Source: an uncultured Chthonomonadales bacterium
GTDB taxonomy: Bacteria; Armatimonadota; Chthonomonadetes; Chthonomonadales; CAJBBX01
Direction: 5' to 3'
NCBI GenBank assembly: GCA_938005745.1
Contig: CALLMM010000001.1
Coordinates: forward strand, 124,001-188,000
Length of the DNA: 64,000 nucleotides
Shown: piece after piece, positions 15,891 to 27,840 of the stretch
Numbering within the stretch: the stretch's first letter is position 1
Layout of the letters: the number at the start of each line of letters is the position of its first letter
Notes under the pieces: model-generated
What the model was told of the DNA's origin: nothing
Databases searched by the model: none
What the model saw: the letters and a program-made list of their open reading frames with translations, nothing else
Translations under genes and position numbers: made by a program

Positions 15891-17078
15891 ATGAGGCATT
15901 CCGATAACCCTGCGGACGAGTTTGCCGACGCCTTCGGCGAGCCGATCTCTCAGGTGCTGGATATGGGATCGTGGCGCGACGGCGGTGATCTCGCCGGGTT
16001 CTATGATCAGACGCGCGCGCAGATCGCCGACGCCGTGGCGCAGGAGAGGCGCATCCGCGAGCCGATCCGTCGGGAGGTTTTCGCCGCGCTGCGCAACGGC
16101 AACAGCCGGTTTACGCCCCGCGCCGCCGGGCTGTATCGCATGACCCCGGAGCAGGTGAGGGAGGTGCACTGCGGGCTGCTCTTCAACGGCGCGACCGAGT
16201 GCTGCGACGGAACGCGCGTCGAACACGAATCGCTGCTGCTGACGATTGTTCAGATCGGCATCACGCTGGTCGCCTACCGGGGCAGCACAGGAACATGGGT
16301 GCAACGGCTCTACCGCCGCGACCTGCGCGCCGCCATCGCCGATCCGGTGGAAGAGGCGCTCATCCTGCTGGAGCAGCGGGGAAAGAGACGCCGGGGCGCA
16401 GAGGAGCCGGGAGGCGAACCGCTGACCCGCCTGATTCGCCGCGCCCTGATGGAGTACGCCGAACGCGCCGCGCTCGTGCAGCTCTCCTCCGCGCGCTGGC
16501 GCATGGGACACGGACACCCCTTGCCCGCCAACCTCATCATTCCAACAACGCCGCAACTGGTGCGGGCAAGCCTGCAAGTTTTGCGTCAACTGATCTTTGA
16601 GCACAAGCGGTTCGTCTTCGTTCCCAGCGACCCGGCGGACCGCCTGCTGCTGACCATCGGCAACGCCCTCTACCCGCTGGAGTTCGCCGTCATCGGAACG
16701 CTGGCGGACAGCTACACCAACGAGTACCTGGACAGACTGGCGGTCAACCAGAGCGGCCATCCTGCCGAGCGAGATATGATCCAGACGTTTCTGCGGGAGG
16801 CGCGCTTCGAGGTGGCGGTCGGCATCTATCGCGCCGGTCCGCACGCGCCTCCGCGCCTCTTCTACGCGCACCAGGACTATGCCTGCGAGGCGGCGGCGCT
16901 CGCCATCGCCGACTCTCTGCTGCAGCCCTATCGCGGGTTTCCCATGTTGATTGATCTCGCCGACACGGTCTGCCGGCATGTGTTCGACAGCGGCAGTTTC
17001 GACAGCTCGATCCAGAACGCCTACGCCGTCGCCGGCGAGCCGACGCGCTTTCTGGGAGAGCGCGATACCCGCCGGTGA
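15891..17078 (+). CDS. NurA-like nuclease
   Basis: 395 residues. The ATG at 15891 follows CAAGGAG; an upstream extension to 15816 is possible but lacks a ribosome site. NurA features: a helical N-terminal region, then the catalytic-type motif ATECCDGTRVEHES with Asp106, followed by a beta-rich core (LLLTIVQIGITLVAYRG). The C-terminal block (EVAVGIYRAG, PRLFYAHQDYACEAAALAIAD, FPMLIDLAD) matches the end of NurA domains, where a second Asp binds metal. The HerA ATPase gene follows after 23 bp, which strongly supports the call. NurA-HerA resects or degrades DNA ends. The sequence is divergent, so the exact active-site set is uncertain. Confidence 0.75.
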   Translation: MRHSDNPADEFADAFGEPISQVLDMGSWRDGGDLAGFYDQTRAQIADAVAQERRIREPIRREVFAALRNGNSRFTPRAAGLYRMTPEQVREVHCGLLFNGATECCDGTRVEHESLLLTIVQIGITLVAYRGSTGTWVQRLYRRDLRAAIADPVEEALILLEQRGKRRRGAEEPGGEPLTRLIRRALMEYAERAALVQLSSARWRMGHGHPLPANLIIPTTPQLVRASLQVLRQLIFEHKRFVFVPSDPADRLLLTIGNALYPLEFAVIGTLADSYTNEYLDRLAVNQSGHPAERDMIQTFLREARFEVAVGIYRAGPHAPPRLFYAHQDYACEAAALAIADSLLQPYRGFPMLIDLADTVCRHVFDSGSFDSSIQNAYAVAGEPTRFLGERDTRR

Positions 17079-17101
17079 GACGAGAAGGAGGGGGAGAATA
17101 G

Positions 17102-18967
17102 ATGGACGCCTATGAACGAGAGAACGAGACAAGCGTTGAAGGCGCGTCTGGATGCCTCCGCGCTGAGGAGGTGGCGCTGCCCTACCCCGCACAGGCGATG
17201 GCGAATATCCAGGAAGACATGCTGGCGGCGGGCGGTCCCTATGCGCCGCCCGCGGACTGCGAGGGCTGCGTCGGCTTCACGATGTTCGACCGGGAGAACT
17301 CTCAGGATGACACGCTGCTGGTGCTGCTGCCGCGCGAAAATATCGGCAAGCTTCCGTCGCAGTCAGTGGTGCGGATCGTAAGCCGGGAGGATCAGCGGGT
17401 CTATCTGGGCGTGGTGGTCGGCGGACCGTTTGCGCTGCCGGACGGTCTGCGCGCCGACGCTCCCCCGGTGGTCGCCACCGCCATTCGCGGGGGCTTCTTC
17501 CTGCCGGAGTATCACGGGCTGGTGGTCGTGGAGATTGCGGGCGAGGAGAAGAACGGACAGACGCATCCCCATCGCCTCCGCCCCCGCCCCAACAGCCCCG
17601 TCTTCGTGCTGCCGCCGGAGGAGGTGCAGACCTTTCTGCGCACGGAAGGTAATATCACGCTGGGCGACGCTTTCGGCTACGAGAACCTGCCGATACGCTT
17701 CTCCGCCGCCTCCAAAGAGACGCTCCCCCGACACTTCGGCATCCTCGGCACCACCGGCGGCGGAAAATCCACGACCGTTGCGCACCTGATCTCGCAGCTT
17801 CAGGCGGCGGGCGTCGCGGTGATCCTGCTGGATACGGAGGGCGAGTATACCGAGATAGACCAGCCGGCGGACGATCCGCGCATCTGTGCTCTTTTACGCC
17901 AACAAGGGCGCGCACCGGCAGGCATCCCCGACACCGATCTCTACTACCTGACAGGCAGGCAGACGTCCAATCCGCAGCATCCGCGCCGCAAGCCGTTCTC
18001 GCCCCGCTTTGAGGACATCTCCCCCTACGTCGCGCAGGAGCTGTTCGATCTGAACGATGCGCAGGAGGAGCGGTTCCAGAAGGCGCTGGATGTAACGGTG
18101 CGCGCCCTCGACGAGATCGTCTGGACCGATGAGGACCGCCGTCTGGTCAAAGAGGGGCTGGATGAGTTCGACACCGGCTACCCGAAGATGCGTCTGTCGC
18201 ATCTGTATGACGTCGTCCGCGCCACCGCCGATACGCTGGAGGCCGGCAGCGGAAAAGCCGTCCTACACCTCAAGTCGCCTGACTTCTTGCGCAATGAGAA
18301 GAGGTTGGCGGAGCTGCTAGATACCAGCGTGAAGTTCCCCTCCAGCTGGCGGAAGCTGCAGGGAAAGATCGGGCGTGTCGAACGCCTGCAGATCTTTGAC
18401 AACCCGACGGCGTCTCCCCTCAACTACGCCCGCATGCTGCAGCCGGGGCGCGTCTCGATCATAGACCTCTCCGACACCGACTCGACCCTCGTCAACAACC
18501 TGATCATCAGCGACCTGCTGCGCGGCGTCCAGAAGGCGCAGGACGACGCCTACACGGGGGCGATGAACCAGGGGCATCCCGTCACGCCGGTTGTGGTCAT
18601 TATCGAGGAGGCGCACGAGTTCCTCTCCGCGAAGCGGATCAGCCGGATGCCCACGCTGCACCAGCAGGTGGAGCGAATCGCCAAGCGCGGACGCAAACGC
18701 TGGCTCGGCCTCTGCTTCGTCACCCAGCTTCCGCAGCATCTTCCGGACGAGATCCTGGGACTGGTCAACAACTTCATCCTGCACAAGATCGGCGATGCCA
18801 ACGTGATCGGTCGGCTGCGGCGCAGCATCGGAGGAGTGGACGAGAGCCTGTGGAGCCGCCTGCCCCGACTGGCTCCCGGTCAGGCGGTCGTCTCGTTTGC
18901 CAGCCTCACACGCCCGATGCTGACCGCGATGAGTCCGGCGGCGTGCCGATTGAGAATGACGCGGTAG
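17102..18967 (+). CDS. HerA-like DNA translocase ATPase
   Basis: 621 residues; AAGGAGGGGG precedes the ATG. N-terminal HAS-barrel-like region, then Walker A GTTGGGKST (about 216-224). Next come LLDTEGEY (a HerA-specific strand) and Walker B VVVIIEEAHEF (about 497-507). The C-terminal sensor and arginine-finger region includes IAKRGRKRWLGLCFVTQLPQ, LVNNFILHKIGD and LAPGQAVV. This is the FtsK/HerA hexameric helicase-translocase family that works with NurA. It is the last gene of the sigma-HTH-IrrE-NurA-HerA unit. The length is slightly above average because of an insert around residues 265-420. Confidence 0.9.
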   Translation: MDAYERENETSVEGASGCLRAEEVALPYPAQAMANIQEDMLAAGGPYAPPADCEGCVGFTMFDRENSQDDTLLVLLPRENIGKLPSQSVVRIVSREDQRVYLGVVVGGPFALPDGLRADAPPVVATAIRGGFFLPEYHGLVVVEIAGEEKNGQTHPHRLRPRPNSPVFVLPPEEVQTFLRTEGNITLGDAFGYENLPIRFSAASKETLPRHFGILGTTGGGKSTTVAHLISQLQAAGVAVILLDTEGEYTEIDQPADDPRICALLRQQGRAPAGIPDTDLYYLTGRQTSNPQHPRRKPFSPRFEDISPYVAQELFDLNDAQEERFQKALDVTVRALDEIVWTDEDRRLVKEGLDEFDTGYPKMRLSHLYDVVRATADTLEAGSGKAVLHLKSPDFLRNEKRLAELLDTSVKFPSSWRKLQGKIGRVERLQIFDNPTASPLNYARMLQPGRVSIIDLSDTDSTLVNNLIISDLLRGVQKAQDDAYTGAMNQGHPVTPVVVIIEEAHEFLSAKRISRMPTLHQQVERIAKRGRKRWLGLCFVTQLPQHLPDEILGLVNNFILHKIGDANVIGRLRRSIGGVDESLWSRLPRLAPGQAVVSFASLTRPMLTAMSPAACRLRMTR

Positions 18968-19114
18968 GAGAGGAGAAGGGGGTCTCCGAAATACACAAAC
19001 CTTCCGCCTTTGCAGGAATCGGCGCGCCGACCGCGAACATAGGCAGGAGCCTGTCACGACACGTTCGCTCAGGCGTTATGAGGAGAAAAAGGCTGACGAA
19101 GGAGGAGACCCGTC

Positions 19115-20557
19115 GTGAAGAGATGCTGGAGGGGCGGCGGACTGGCAGCCCTCGCCCTGCTGACGCTCCTGATCCTGCCCTACTGGGGCTGCGGTTCGGG
19201 CGGCGGAAAGCCGAAAGGCGACCTGACCGGTCTGGTGACCGATGTGGACGGGCAGGCGGTGGCGGGCGCGACCGTGCGGGTCGGCAGCCTGACCACGACC
19301 TCCCTGAGCAACGGAACCTTTGTGATTGAGAATATCAGCGGCGGACTGCAGACCGTGCGCGCCGAAGCCACGATTCGCGGCAACCGATGGAGCGGCGAGA
19401 CGGTGGTGGACCTGGTCGGCGGCGAGAAGAACCGCAGCATCAATGTAACCATCTCGGATGAACGGTTCCAGGGGAGCATCGCGGGAACGGTGATTGATCC
19501 CAATGGATTCGTGCTTCCGGGCGCGAAGATCTTTGTGCTGCGTCCGAAGGTGTCGGGTGAGTTTGGCGAGATGATCGCCTCAACCATGGCGGTTACCCGC
19601 AATGACGGAACCTACGAGGTGCGCCGCCTGACGCCGGGCGTCACCTACACCGTCACCTGCTCGCTGGCGGGCTATGTCAATGAGACCAGAAGGGTTACCG
19701 TCAACGCCAACCAGACCTCCGCAGCGTCGTTTGCGCTGGCGTTCGGCACCTCTCAGGGACCGATCCCCGCGCCGGAGAACGTCTTTGCAACCGCCTTCAC
19801 GATCTCCGGAACCATCTCCCGCGCCGACAGCGGCGCGCAGGGAGTCTACGACTGGCTGAAGCGGCACTACCGCAAAAAGCGCGGTCTGCCGGAGAACCCG
19901 ACCGTCCGGAACATCGAACGCAAGACGACGGGACGCCTCACCCCTTCCGGCTCGGTGATCGAGATTGATCTGGACTGGACCTACGCCTCGTATGAAGACC
20001 TGTTCGGTTATGCGATTAAGCGCGGAACCAACCGCAACGCGCTCTCGGTAACGGCCCTGGTGCGCGACCCCCTGACCCGGTTCTTCTTCGATGTAGATCA
20101 GACACTGACCCCGGATGTGGTCTACTACTACACGGTTCACTGCCTGGACACCATAGACTTCCCGGATCGCGGCACGCTCGGACCCGCCAGCCAGATCGTC
20201 AGCGCCAACCCGCTCGGACCGATCCGCGCGCAGTCTCCCGCGCAGGGAGCCTCGGTCAACGGCGATCCGACCTTCCAGTGGACGGCGGTCAACGGCGCGG
20301 CGAACTATCAGATATACGTATGGGATCGCTTCCCCGACCTGCAGAACGCCCAGGACACCAACAACGGCGTTACGCCGATCTGGCCCGCCAATTTCAATAA
20401 TCCGGGCAGCAGTCTGGTTCCGGCTCCGCGCACTTCGCAGGTCTATGCCGGTCCCGTGCTGCAGCGGGGTCGCACCTACTACTGGATGGTGGTGGCGGAG
20501 GATTCGGAGGGAGCCGCCTTCTCCGCCACGCAGATCGCGCGGTTTGTGGCGCGTTAA
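19115..20557 (+). CDS. Lipoprotein with carboxypeptidase-regulatory-like and Ig-like repeats
   Basis: 480 residues from a GTG behind GGAGGAG. The lipobox is LPYWGC at about residues 22-27, followed by GSGGGKP. Two carboxypeptidase-regulatory-like repeats are clear: GDLTGLVTDVDGQAVAGATV and GSIAGTVIDPNGFVLPGAKI. Each is followed by the expected FVIENI / YEVRRL strand. The C-terminal half is fibronectin/Ig-like (ASVNGDPTFQWTAVNGAANY, GRTYYWMVVAEDSEG). It is likely a surface-anchored adhesion or carbohydrate-binding protein. The function is unknown, and I see no catalytic motif. Confidence 0.78.
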   Translation: MKRCWRGGGLAALALLTLLILPYWGCGSGGGKPKGDLTGLVTDVDGQAVAGATVRVGSLTTTSLSNGTFVIENISGGLQTVRAEATIRGNRWSGETVVDLVGGEKNRSINVTISDERFQGSIAGTVIDPNGFVLPGAKIFVLRPKVSGEFGEMIASTMAVTRNDGTYEVRRLTPGVTYTVTCSLAGYVNETRRVTVNANQTSAASFALAFGTSQGPIPAPENVFATAFTISGTISRADSGAQGVYDWLKRHYRKKRGLPENPTVRNIERKTTGRLTPSGSVIEIDLDWTYASYEDLFGYAIKRGTNRNALSVTALVRDPLTRFFFDVDQTLTPDVVYYYTVHCLDTIDFPDRGTLGPASQIVSANPLGPIRAQSPAQGASVNGDPTFQWTAVNGAANYQIYVWDRFPDLQNAQDTNNGVTPIWPANFNNPGSSLVPAPRTSQVYAGPVLQRGRTYYWMVVAEDSEGAAFSATQIARFVAR

Positions 20558-20597
20558 GCCCTTCGGTGTCCCCGCGCGCGGCTCTTCGCGCATCCAA

Positions 20598-20672
20598 CGG
20601 GTATCGGAAGTCGGATGCAGGGGTCGGCGGCTGTAACGCCGCCGGCGCCGCCGGCGCGACCTCCGATACCCG
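20598..20672 (+). promoter_or_regulatory. Long-range stem in the leader of the trans-sulfuration gene
   Basis: Perfect 11-bp arms CGGGTATCGGA (20598-20608) and TCCGATACCCG (20662-20672) enclose a GC-rich inner hairpin (GGCGGC/GCCGCC). It lies 35 nt before the ATG. The position before a Cys/Met gene suggests regulation, but I see no SAM or SAH riboswitch consensus. It could equally terminate the lipoprotein transcript. Confidence 0.45.
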
Positions 20673-20706
20673 AAAACCTATACCCCATCCAGGACCAGAG
20701 TCCCTC

Positions 20707-21843
20707 ATGAGAGAACCCGGATTTGAGACGCTGTGCGCGCACGCGGGCGAGGACCCGCAGCGTTTCAGCGGAGCCGTCATCCCCCCGATCTTCCAGAACT
20801 CCCTGTTCGTCGCGCCGGACGTGGAGTCGTTTCTGGTGCGGGGGCACCGTCACCCGGACGCCTACGACTACACCCGCGTCGCCAATCCCACCACCGACAT
20901 TCTGGAGGCGAAACTGGCGGCGCTGGAGCGGACGGAGGCGGCGCGCTGCTTCGCCTCCGGCATGGCGGCGGCGGTCGCAGCGATCCTGCACGGCGTGCGC
21001 GCCGGCGATCATGTGGTGGCGGTGGAGACCGCCTACGGTCCGACGCGCAACTTTCTGAGCGGCTATCTGGAGCGTTTCCAGGTCGCCGTCACCTTCGTGG
21101 AGGGGAGCGATCCGCAGCAGTTCGCCGACGCGCTGCGCCCGAATACCCGCGTCTTCTATCTGGAAAGCCCCTCCAGCATGGTCTTCCATCTGCAGGACTT
21201 CGCCGCCGTCACCGGCATGGCGCGCGAGCGCGGCATCCTGACCATCGCGGATAACTCGTGGGCTTCCCCCTACTTCCAGAACCCGACCGCCCTGGGCGTG
21301 GACCTGGTCCTGCACTCCGCCACCAAGTATCTGGGCGGACACAGCGACATTGTCGCGGGCGTGGTCGCGGGACCGAAGGAGCGTCTGCGCGCCATCAAGG
21401 ATCAGGAGGGAAGCCTTCTGGGCAGCATCCTCGATCCCTTCGCCGCATGGCTGATGCTGCGAGGGCTGCGCACGCTGCCGATCCGCATGGAGCGTCATCA
21501 GTCCAGCGCGCTGACCATCGCCCGCTATCTGGAGGCGCATCCGCGCGTCGCCCGCGTGCATCATCCCGGCTTGCCCTCGCATCCCCAGCACGCTCTGGCG
21601 CGCCGTCAGCTTCGCGGCACCAGCGGACTCTTCAGCGTCGAGTTCGCCGAACGCGATCAGCGACGCGCCTTCGCCATGATCAACCGCCTGCGCTACTTCG
21701 GGCTGGGCGTCAGCTGGGGCGGCTTTGAGAGCCTGATCGTGCCGATGCTCTTCCCCTCCGGCAACTGGGGGGCGCGCCTGCATATCGGGCTGGAGACGGT
21801 GGAGGACTTACAGGAGGATCTGGAGAACGCTTTAAAGGGGTAG
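20707..21843 (+). CDS. Cys/Met-metabolism PLP enzyme (cystathionine gamma-synthase / gamma-lyase type)
   Basis: 378 residues from the ATG at 20707. Fold-type I PLP signatures: YDYTRVANPTTDILEAKLA, ASGMAAAVAAIL, the ESPSS block, IADNSWASPYFQNP, and the Schiff-base lysine in SATKYLGGHSD (Lys207). GVSWGGFESL near the C-terminus is typical of the cystathionine gamma-synthase/beta-lyase/gamma-lyase group. The exact reaction cannot be told from sequence alone. No metA or metX homologue is nearby. Confidence 0.88.
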   Translation: MREPGFETLCAHAGEDPQRFSGAVIPPIFQNSLFVAPDVESFLVRGHRHPDAYDYTRVANPTTDILEAKLAALERTEAARCFASGMAAAVAAILHGVRAGDHVVAVETAYGPTRNFLSGYLERFQVAVTFVEGSDPQQFADALRPNTRVFYLESPSSMVFHLQDFAAVTGMARERGILTIADNSWASPYFQNPTALGVDLVLHSATKYLGGHSDIVAGVVAGPKERLRAIKDQEGSLLGSILDPFAAWLMLRGLRTLPIRMERHQSSALTIARYLEAHPRVARVHHPGLPSHPQHALARRQLRGTSGLFSVEFAERDQRRAFAMINRLRYFGLGVSWGGFESLIVPMLFPSGNWGARLHIGLETVEDLQEDLENALKG

Positions 21844-21875
21844 TGTCTGCCCCTGGCGGAATTTGCCTCCATCCC

Positions 21876-21903
21876 TTAACGGGCGGAGAAGTTCTGCTAT
21901 AAT
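21876..21903 (+). promoter_or_regulatory. Promoter of the pyruvate:ferredoxin oxidoreductase leader RNA
   Basis: TTAACG (21876-21881), 16 bp, TATAAT (21898-21903). The predicted start is near 21910. Confidence 0.65.
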
Positions 21904-21915
21904 AAATATCAAGGA

Positions 21916-22052
21916 AACAGGGAGTTGTCACCTTGCGCGGGGCGATCAAGAGAAACCCTGCCGCGTGTGATCCGGAAAGCGGATTACTGCCGGGCAGGCA
22001 GCTGAGACCCCGGGCTGCGCGATCTGAAAGAATCTGCTGCAGCCTCCCTGTT
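21916..22052 (+). promoter_or_regulatory. Multibranched leader RNA, possible unrecognised riboswitch
   Basis: A 9-bp closing stem (AACAGGGAG 21916-21924 with CTCCCTGTT 22044-22052) encloses about 120 nt with several internal hairpins: CGCGG/CCGCG, ATCCG-GAAAG-CGGAT, CTGCC-GGGCA-GGCAG and GGCTGC/GCAGCC. A perfect intrinsic terminator follows 30 nt later, directly upstream of the gene. It does not match TPP, cobalamin, SAM, FMN or glycine riboswitch cores as far as I can see by eye. With the promoter and terminator it accounts for the 314-bp stretch before the oxidoreductase gene. Confidence 0.5.
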
Positions 22053-22082
22053 GGCGAATTGAATCATATAGTCTGGCTAAGC

Positions 22083-22132
22083 AATCGCGCGGGACGCTTT
22101 CTTTGTGAAAGAGGGCGTCCCGCGCGATTTTC
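22083..22132 (+). terminator. Intrinsic terminator inside the leader (attenuator)
   Basis: 15-bp perfect stem (arms 22083-22097 and 22115-22129, AATCGCGCGGGACGC type) followed by TTTTC. It ends only 25 nt before the oxidoreductase ATG, leaving no room for another promoter, so expression must depend on read-through or antitermination. Confidence 0.8.
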
Positions 22133-22157
22133 TTGCCTTTAGAAAGGTCATACGAGG

Positions 22158-25697
<3,540 letters not shown>

Positions 25698-25706
25698 TCA
25701 GACAGG

Positions 25707-25749
25707 ACGCCGGGAGCGCTGCAGACCTGTGCGCCTGCGCTCCCGGCGT
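25707..25749 (+). terminator. Hairpin after the oxidoreductase gene
   Basis: 12-bp perfect stem (ACGCCGGGAGCG/CGCTCCCGGCGT) with a 19-nt loop. No U-run follows, so partial termination or mRNA processing before the next gene is likely. Confidence 0.5.
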
Positions 25750-25797
25750 TCCCCCGCCGGACCACCGATCCCTGATACGCTTACCCGGAGTGACATA

Positions 25798-26814
25798 ATG
25801 GATACCACGACCACCTATCTGGGGCTGAACCTGAAAAACCCGATCGTCGCATCGGCATCGCCGATCTCTCATACCCTCGACGGCATTCGCAGACTGGAGG
25901 ACGGCGGCGCCGCCGCCTTTGTGATGTACTCCCTGTTCGAGGAGCAGATTATTCACGAAAGCCGCCAGCTGGATCACTACCTGACCTACGGAACCGACAG
26001 CTTTGCGGAGGCACTGAGCTATTTCCCGGAGATGGAGACCTACAACACCGGACCGGAGGAGTATCTGGAACTGATCCGCAAGGCGAAAGAGACGGTGGAG
26101 ATCCCCGTCATCGCGAGCCTCAACGGCGTCTCCAGCGGCGGATGGACGCGCTACGCCAGACTGATGCAGGAGGCGGGCGCCGACGCGCTGGAACTGAACA
26201 TCTACTATATCCCGACCGACCCCCATCTGACCGGCGCACAGGTCGAGCAGATGTATGTGGATGTCGTGCGCGAGGTGCGCCACAGCGTCAGCATCCCGCT
26301 GGCGGTCAAGATCGGTCCCTACTTCAGCTCCACCGCAAATATGGCGCTGCGGCTGTCGGAGGCGGGCGCAGACGGGCTGGTGCTGTTCAACCGCTTCTAT
26401 CAGCCCGATCTGGACCTGGAGATGCTGGAGGTGGTGCCGAGCCTGCAGCTCAGCACCTCCTACGAGATGCGGCTGCCCCTGCACTGGGTCGCCATCCTCT
26501 ACGGACGCATCTCCGTAGACCTTGCCATCACGACCGGCGTGCACACCCACATGGATGTGCTCAAGGCGATGATGGCGGGCGCGAACGTCGCGATGATGAC
26601 CTCCGAGCTGCTGCAGAACGGGGTGGTGCGGATCCGCGAAATCCTTGCCGAGATAGAAGCCTGGATGGACGAGTACGAGTATGTATCGGTGGCGCAGATG
26701 CGGGGCAGCATGAGCCAGCGCAATGTCGCCGAGCCGGCGGCGTTTGAGCGCGCCAACTACATGAAGACTCTCCACTCGTTCCGCTCCGACCCGACCGGCA
26801 TGTTTCGCGGATAG
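25798..26814 (+). CDS. Dihydroorotate-dehydrogenase-like flavoprotein
   Basis: 338 residues; the ATG at 25798 follows CGGAG. A class-1 DHODH-like TIM barrel is visible: [66 protein letters not shown] and the C-terminal [16 protein letters not shown]. Genes of this subgroup are very often next to pyruvate:ferredoxin oxidoreductase in bacteria. They are distinct from true PyrD and have an unproven reaction. A role coupled to ferredoxin metabolism is inference from that neighbourhood. Confidence 0.88.
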   Translation: MDTTTTYLGLNLKNPIVASASPISHTLDGIRRLEDGGAAAFVMYSLFEEQIIHESRQLDHYLTYGTDSFAEALSYFPEMETYNTGPEEYLELIRKAKETVEIPVIASLNGVSSGGWTRYARLMQEAGADALELNIYYIPTDPHLTGAQVEQMYVDVVREVRHSVSIPLAVKIGPYFSSTANMALRLSEAGADGLVLFNRFYQPDLDLEMLEVVPSLQLSTSYEMRLPLHWVAILYGRISVDLAITTGVHTHMDVLKAMMAGANVAMMTSELLQNGVVRIREILAEIEAWMDEYEYVSVAQMRGSMSQRNVAEPAAFERANYMKTLHSFRSDPTGMFRG

Positions 26815-26850
26815 GGTAAAATACGGGGAAAACGCACCCGGAGGCGCGTC

Positions 26851-27657
26851 ATGTCCTGCGGCTTGACCCTTTCGCAGAGGTTCCACTTCGACGCCTATGG
26901 ATTTGTGCTGCTGGAGAGCATCCTGACGCCGGAGGAGACGGCGCGGATGCGGGATGCTCTCTACCGCATGAAGGCGGAGCCGGATCTGTCGGCGCGGCGC
27001 ATCTATACCCACAAACGCGGCGACCACTTCCAGCTGTTCGGGCATCTGGTCGAGTACGATCCCGCGCTGCTGGAGTACGCTGCCCACCCGAAACTGATAC
27101 CGCTGGTCGAGGAGGTGGTCGGAGGATCGGTGCGGCTGGAGGAGACGGAGGCGATCATCAATCGCCGCCGACCGGACGCCGACCTCGATACGCTGCGCCG
27201 ACGGCGCGTCAACCCGACCGGCTTTCACACCGGAACCCGGCACGGCTGGGGAACCTACATCGAGCACAACCGCTTTCACTGCCTCTTCGTCAAGACGCTC
27301 GCCTACCTGACCGACGTCGGTCCCGAAGACGGCGGAACCGCCGTCATTCCCGGCAGTCATCGGATGAGCTGGTCCCAGAAGGAGATGATCGAGGCGGCGA
27401 TGGAGGACGAACGGCTGATCACGCAGATCGTCGCGCCCGCCGGTTCGGTCCTTCTGTTCGCCGAGTCGCTCATCCACAGCACCACCGAGATCCTCAGCGA
27501 AAGGGAGCGCGTGATCCTGGTCAGCGGCTACACGCCCACGATGTTTCAGGAGTGGCAGGGCAACGAGATTAGTCCGGAGTTCGCCGCCGCGCTGCCCGAT
27601 TCGATCCGCCCGCTCATCACCGGCAGCGACAAGTGGAACTGGCGGCGCAACTATTGA
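26851..27657 (+). CDS. Phytanoyl-CoA dioxygenase (PhyH) family protein with HxG instead of HxD
   Basis: 268 residues; GGAGG lies upstream. It has the PhyH-family double-stranded beta-helix: FHTGTRHGWG, CLFVKTLAYLTDVGPEDGG, the PGSHR landmark, and the distal iron ligand His209 (SLIHSTTEI) followed by an Arg that would bind 2-oxoglutarate. The proximal facial-triad motif should read HxD, but at residues 126-128 it reads HTG; no nearby HxD replaces it. Glycine or alanine at this position is known in Fe/2-oxoglutarate halogenases. It also occurs in uncharacterised PhyH relatives, so the reaction is open. Confidence 0.78.
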   Translation: MSCGLTLSQRFHFDAYGFVLLESILTPEETARMRDALYRMKAEPDLSARRIYTHKRGDHFQLFGHLVEYDPALLEYAAHPKLIPLVEEVVGGSVRLEETEAIINRRRPDADLDTLRRRRVNPTGFHTGTRHGWGTYIEHNRFHCLFVKTLAYLTDVGPEDGGTAVIPGSHRMSWSQKEMIEAAMEDERLITQIVAPAGSVLLFAESLIHSTTEILSERERVILVSGYTPTMFQEWQGNEISPEFAAALPDSIRPLITGSDKWNWRRNY

Positions 27658-27711
27658 GGGGCGTCGGGGATTGGGTGTCGGGTGTGAGATTGCTTCGGTC
27701 GCTCACACTCA

Positions 27712-27759
27712 CTCGCAAGGACAGGGAGTCGGCTGCGCCTCCCTCGCAAGGACAGAGAG
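27712..27759. repeat. Short direct repeat in a 183-bp gap
   Basis: CTCGCAAGGACAGGGAG (27712-27728) and CTCGCAAGGACAGAGAG (27743-27759) are 16/17 identical, with starts 31 bp apart. Nothing else is recognisable in 27658-27840. Confidence 0.5.
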
Positions 27760-27840
27760 GAGGTCGTCTGTCGCGCCCTCACGATGACCGATGCATAGCA
27801 CCAGCTCTATCACTACAGGAAAGGCGAGCGCCTGCCACCG

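Noticed and set aside
20558..20706. SAM-type riboswitch before the Cys/Met enzyme gene
   Set aside because: The long stem is real, but no SAM-I, SAM-II, SAM-IV or SAH core sequence is present.
21916..22052. TPP riboswitch, 6S RNA or SRP RNA
   Set aside because: A CTGAGA string occurs, but the second TPP half is absent. The multibranched fold does not fit the long 6S hairpin, and no SRP tetraloop context is seen.
21933..22142. A 69-residue reading frame inside the oxidoreductase leader
   Set aside because: It has no plausible domain and spans the hairpins and the terminator stem. The RNA structure explains the sequence better.
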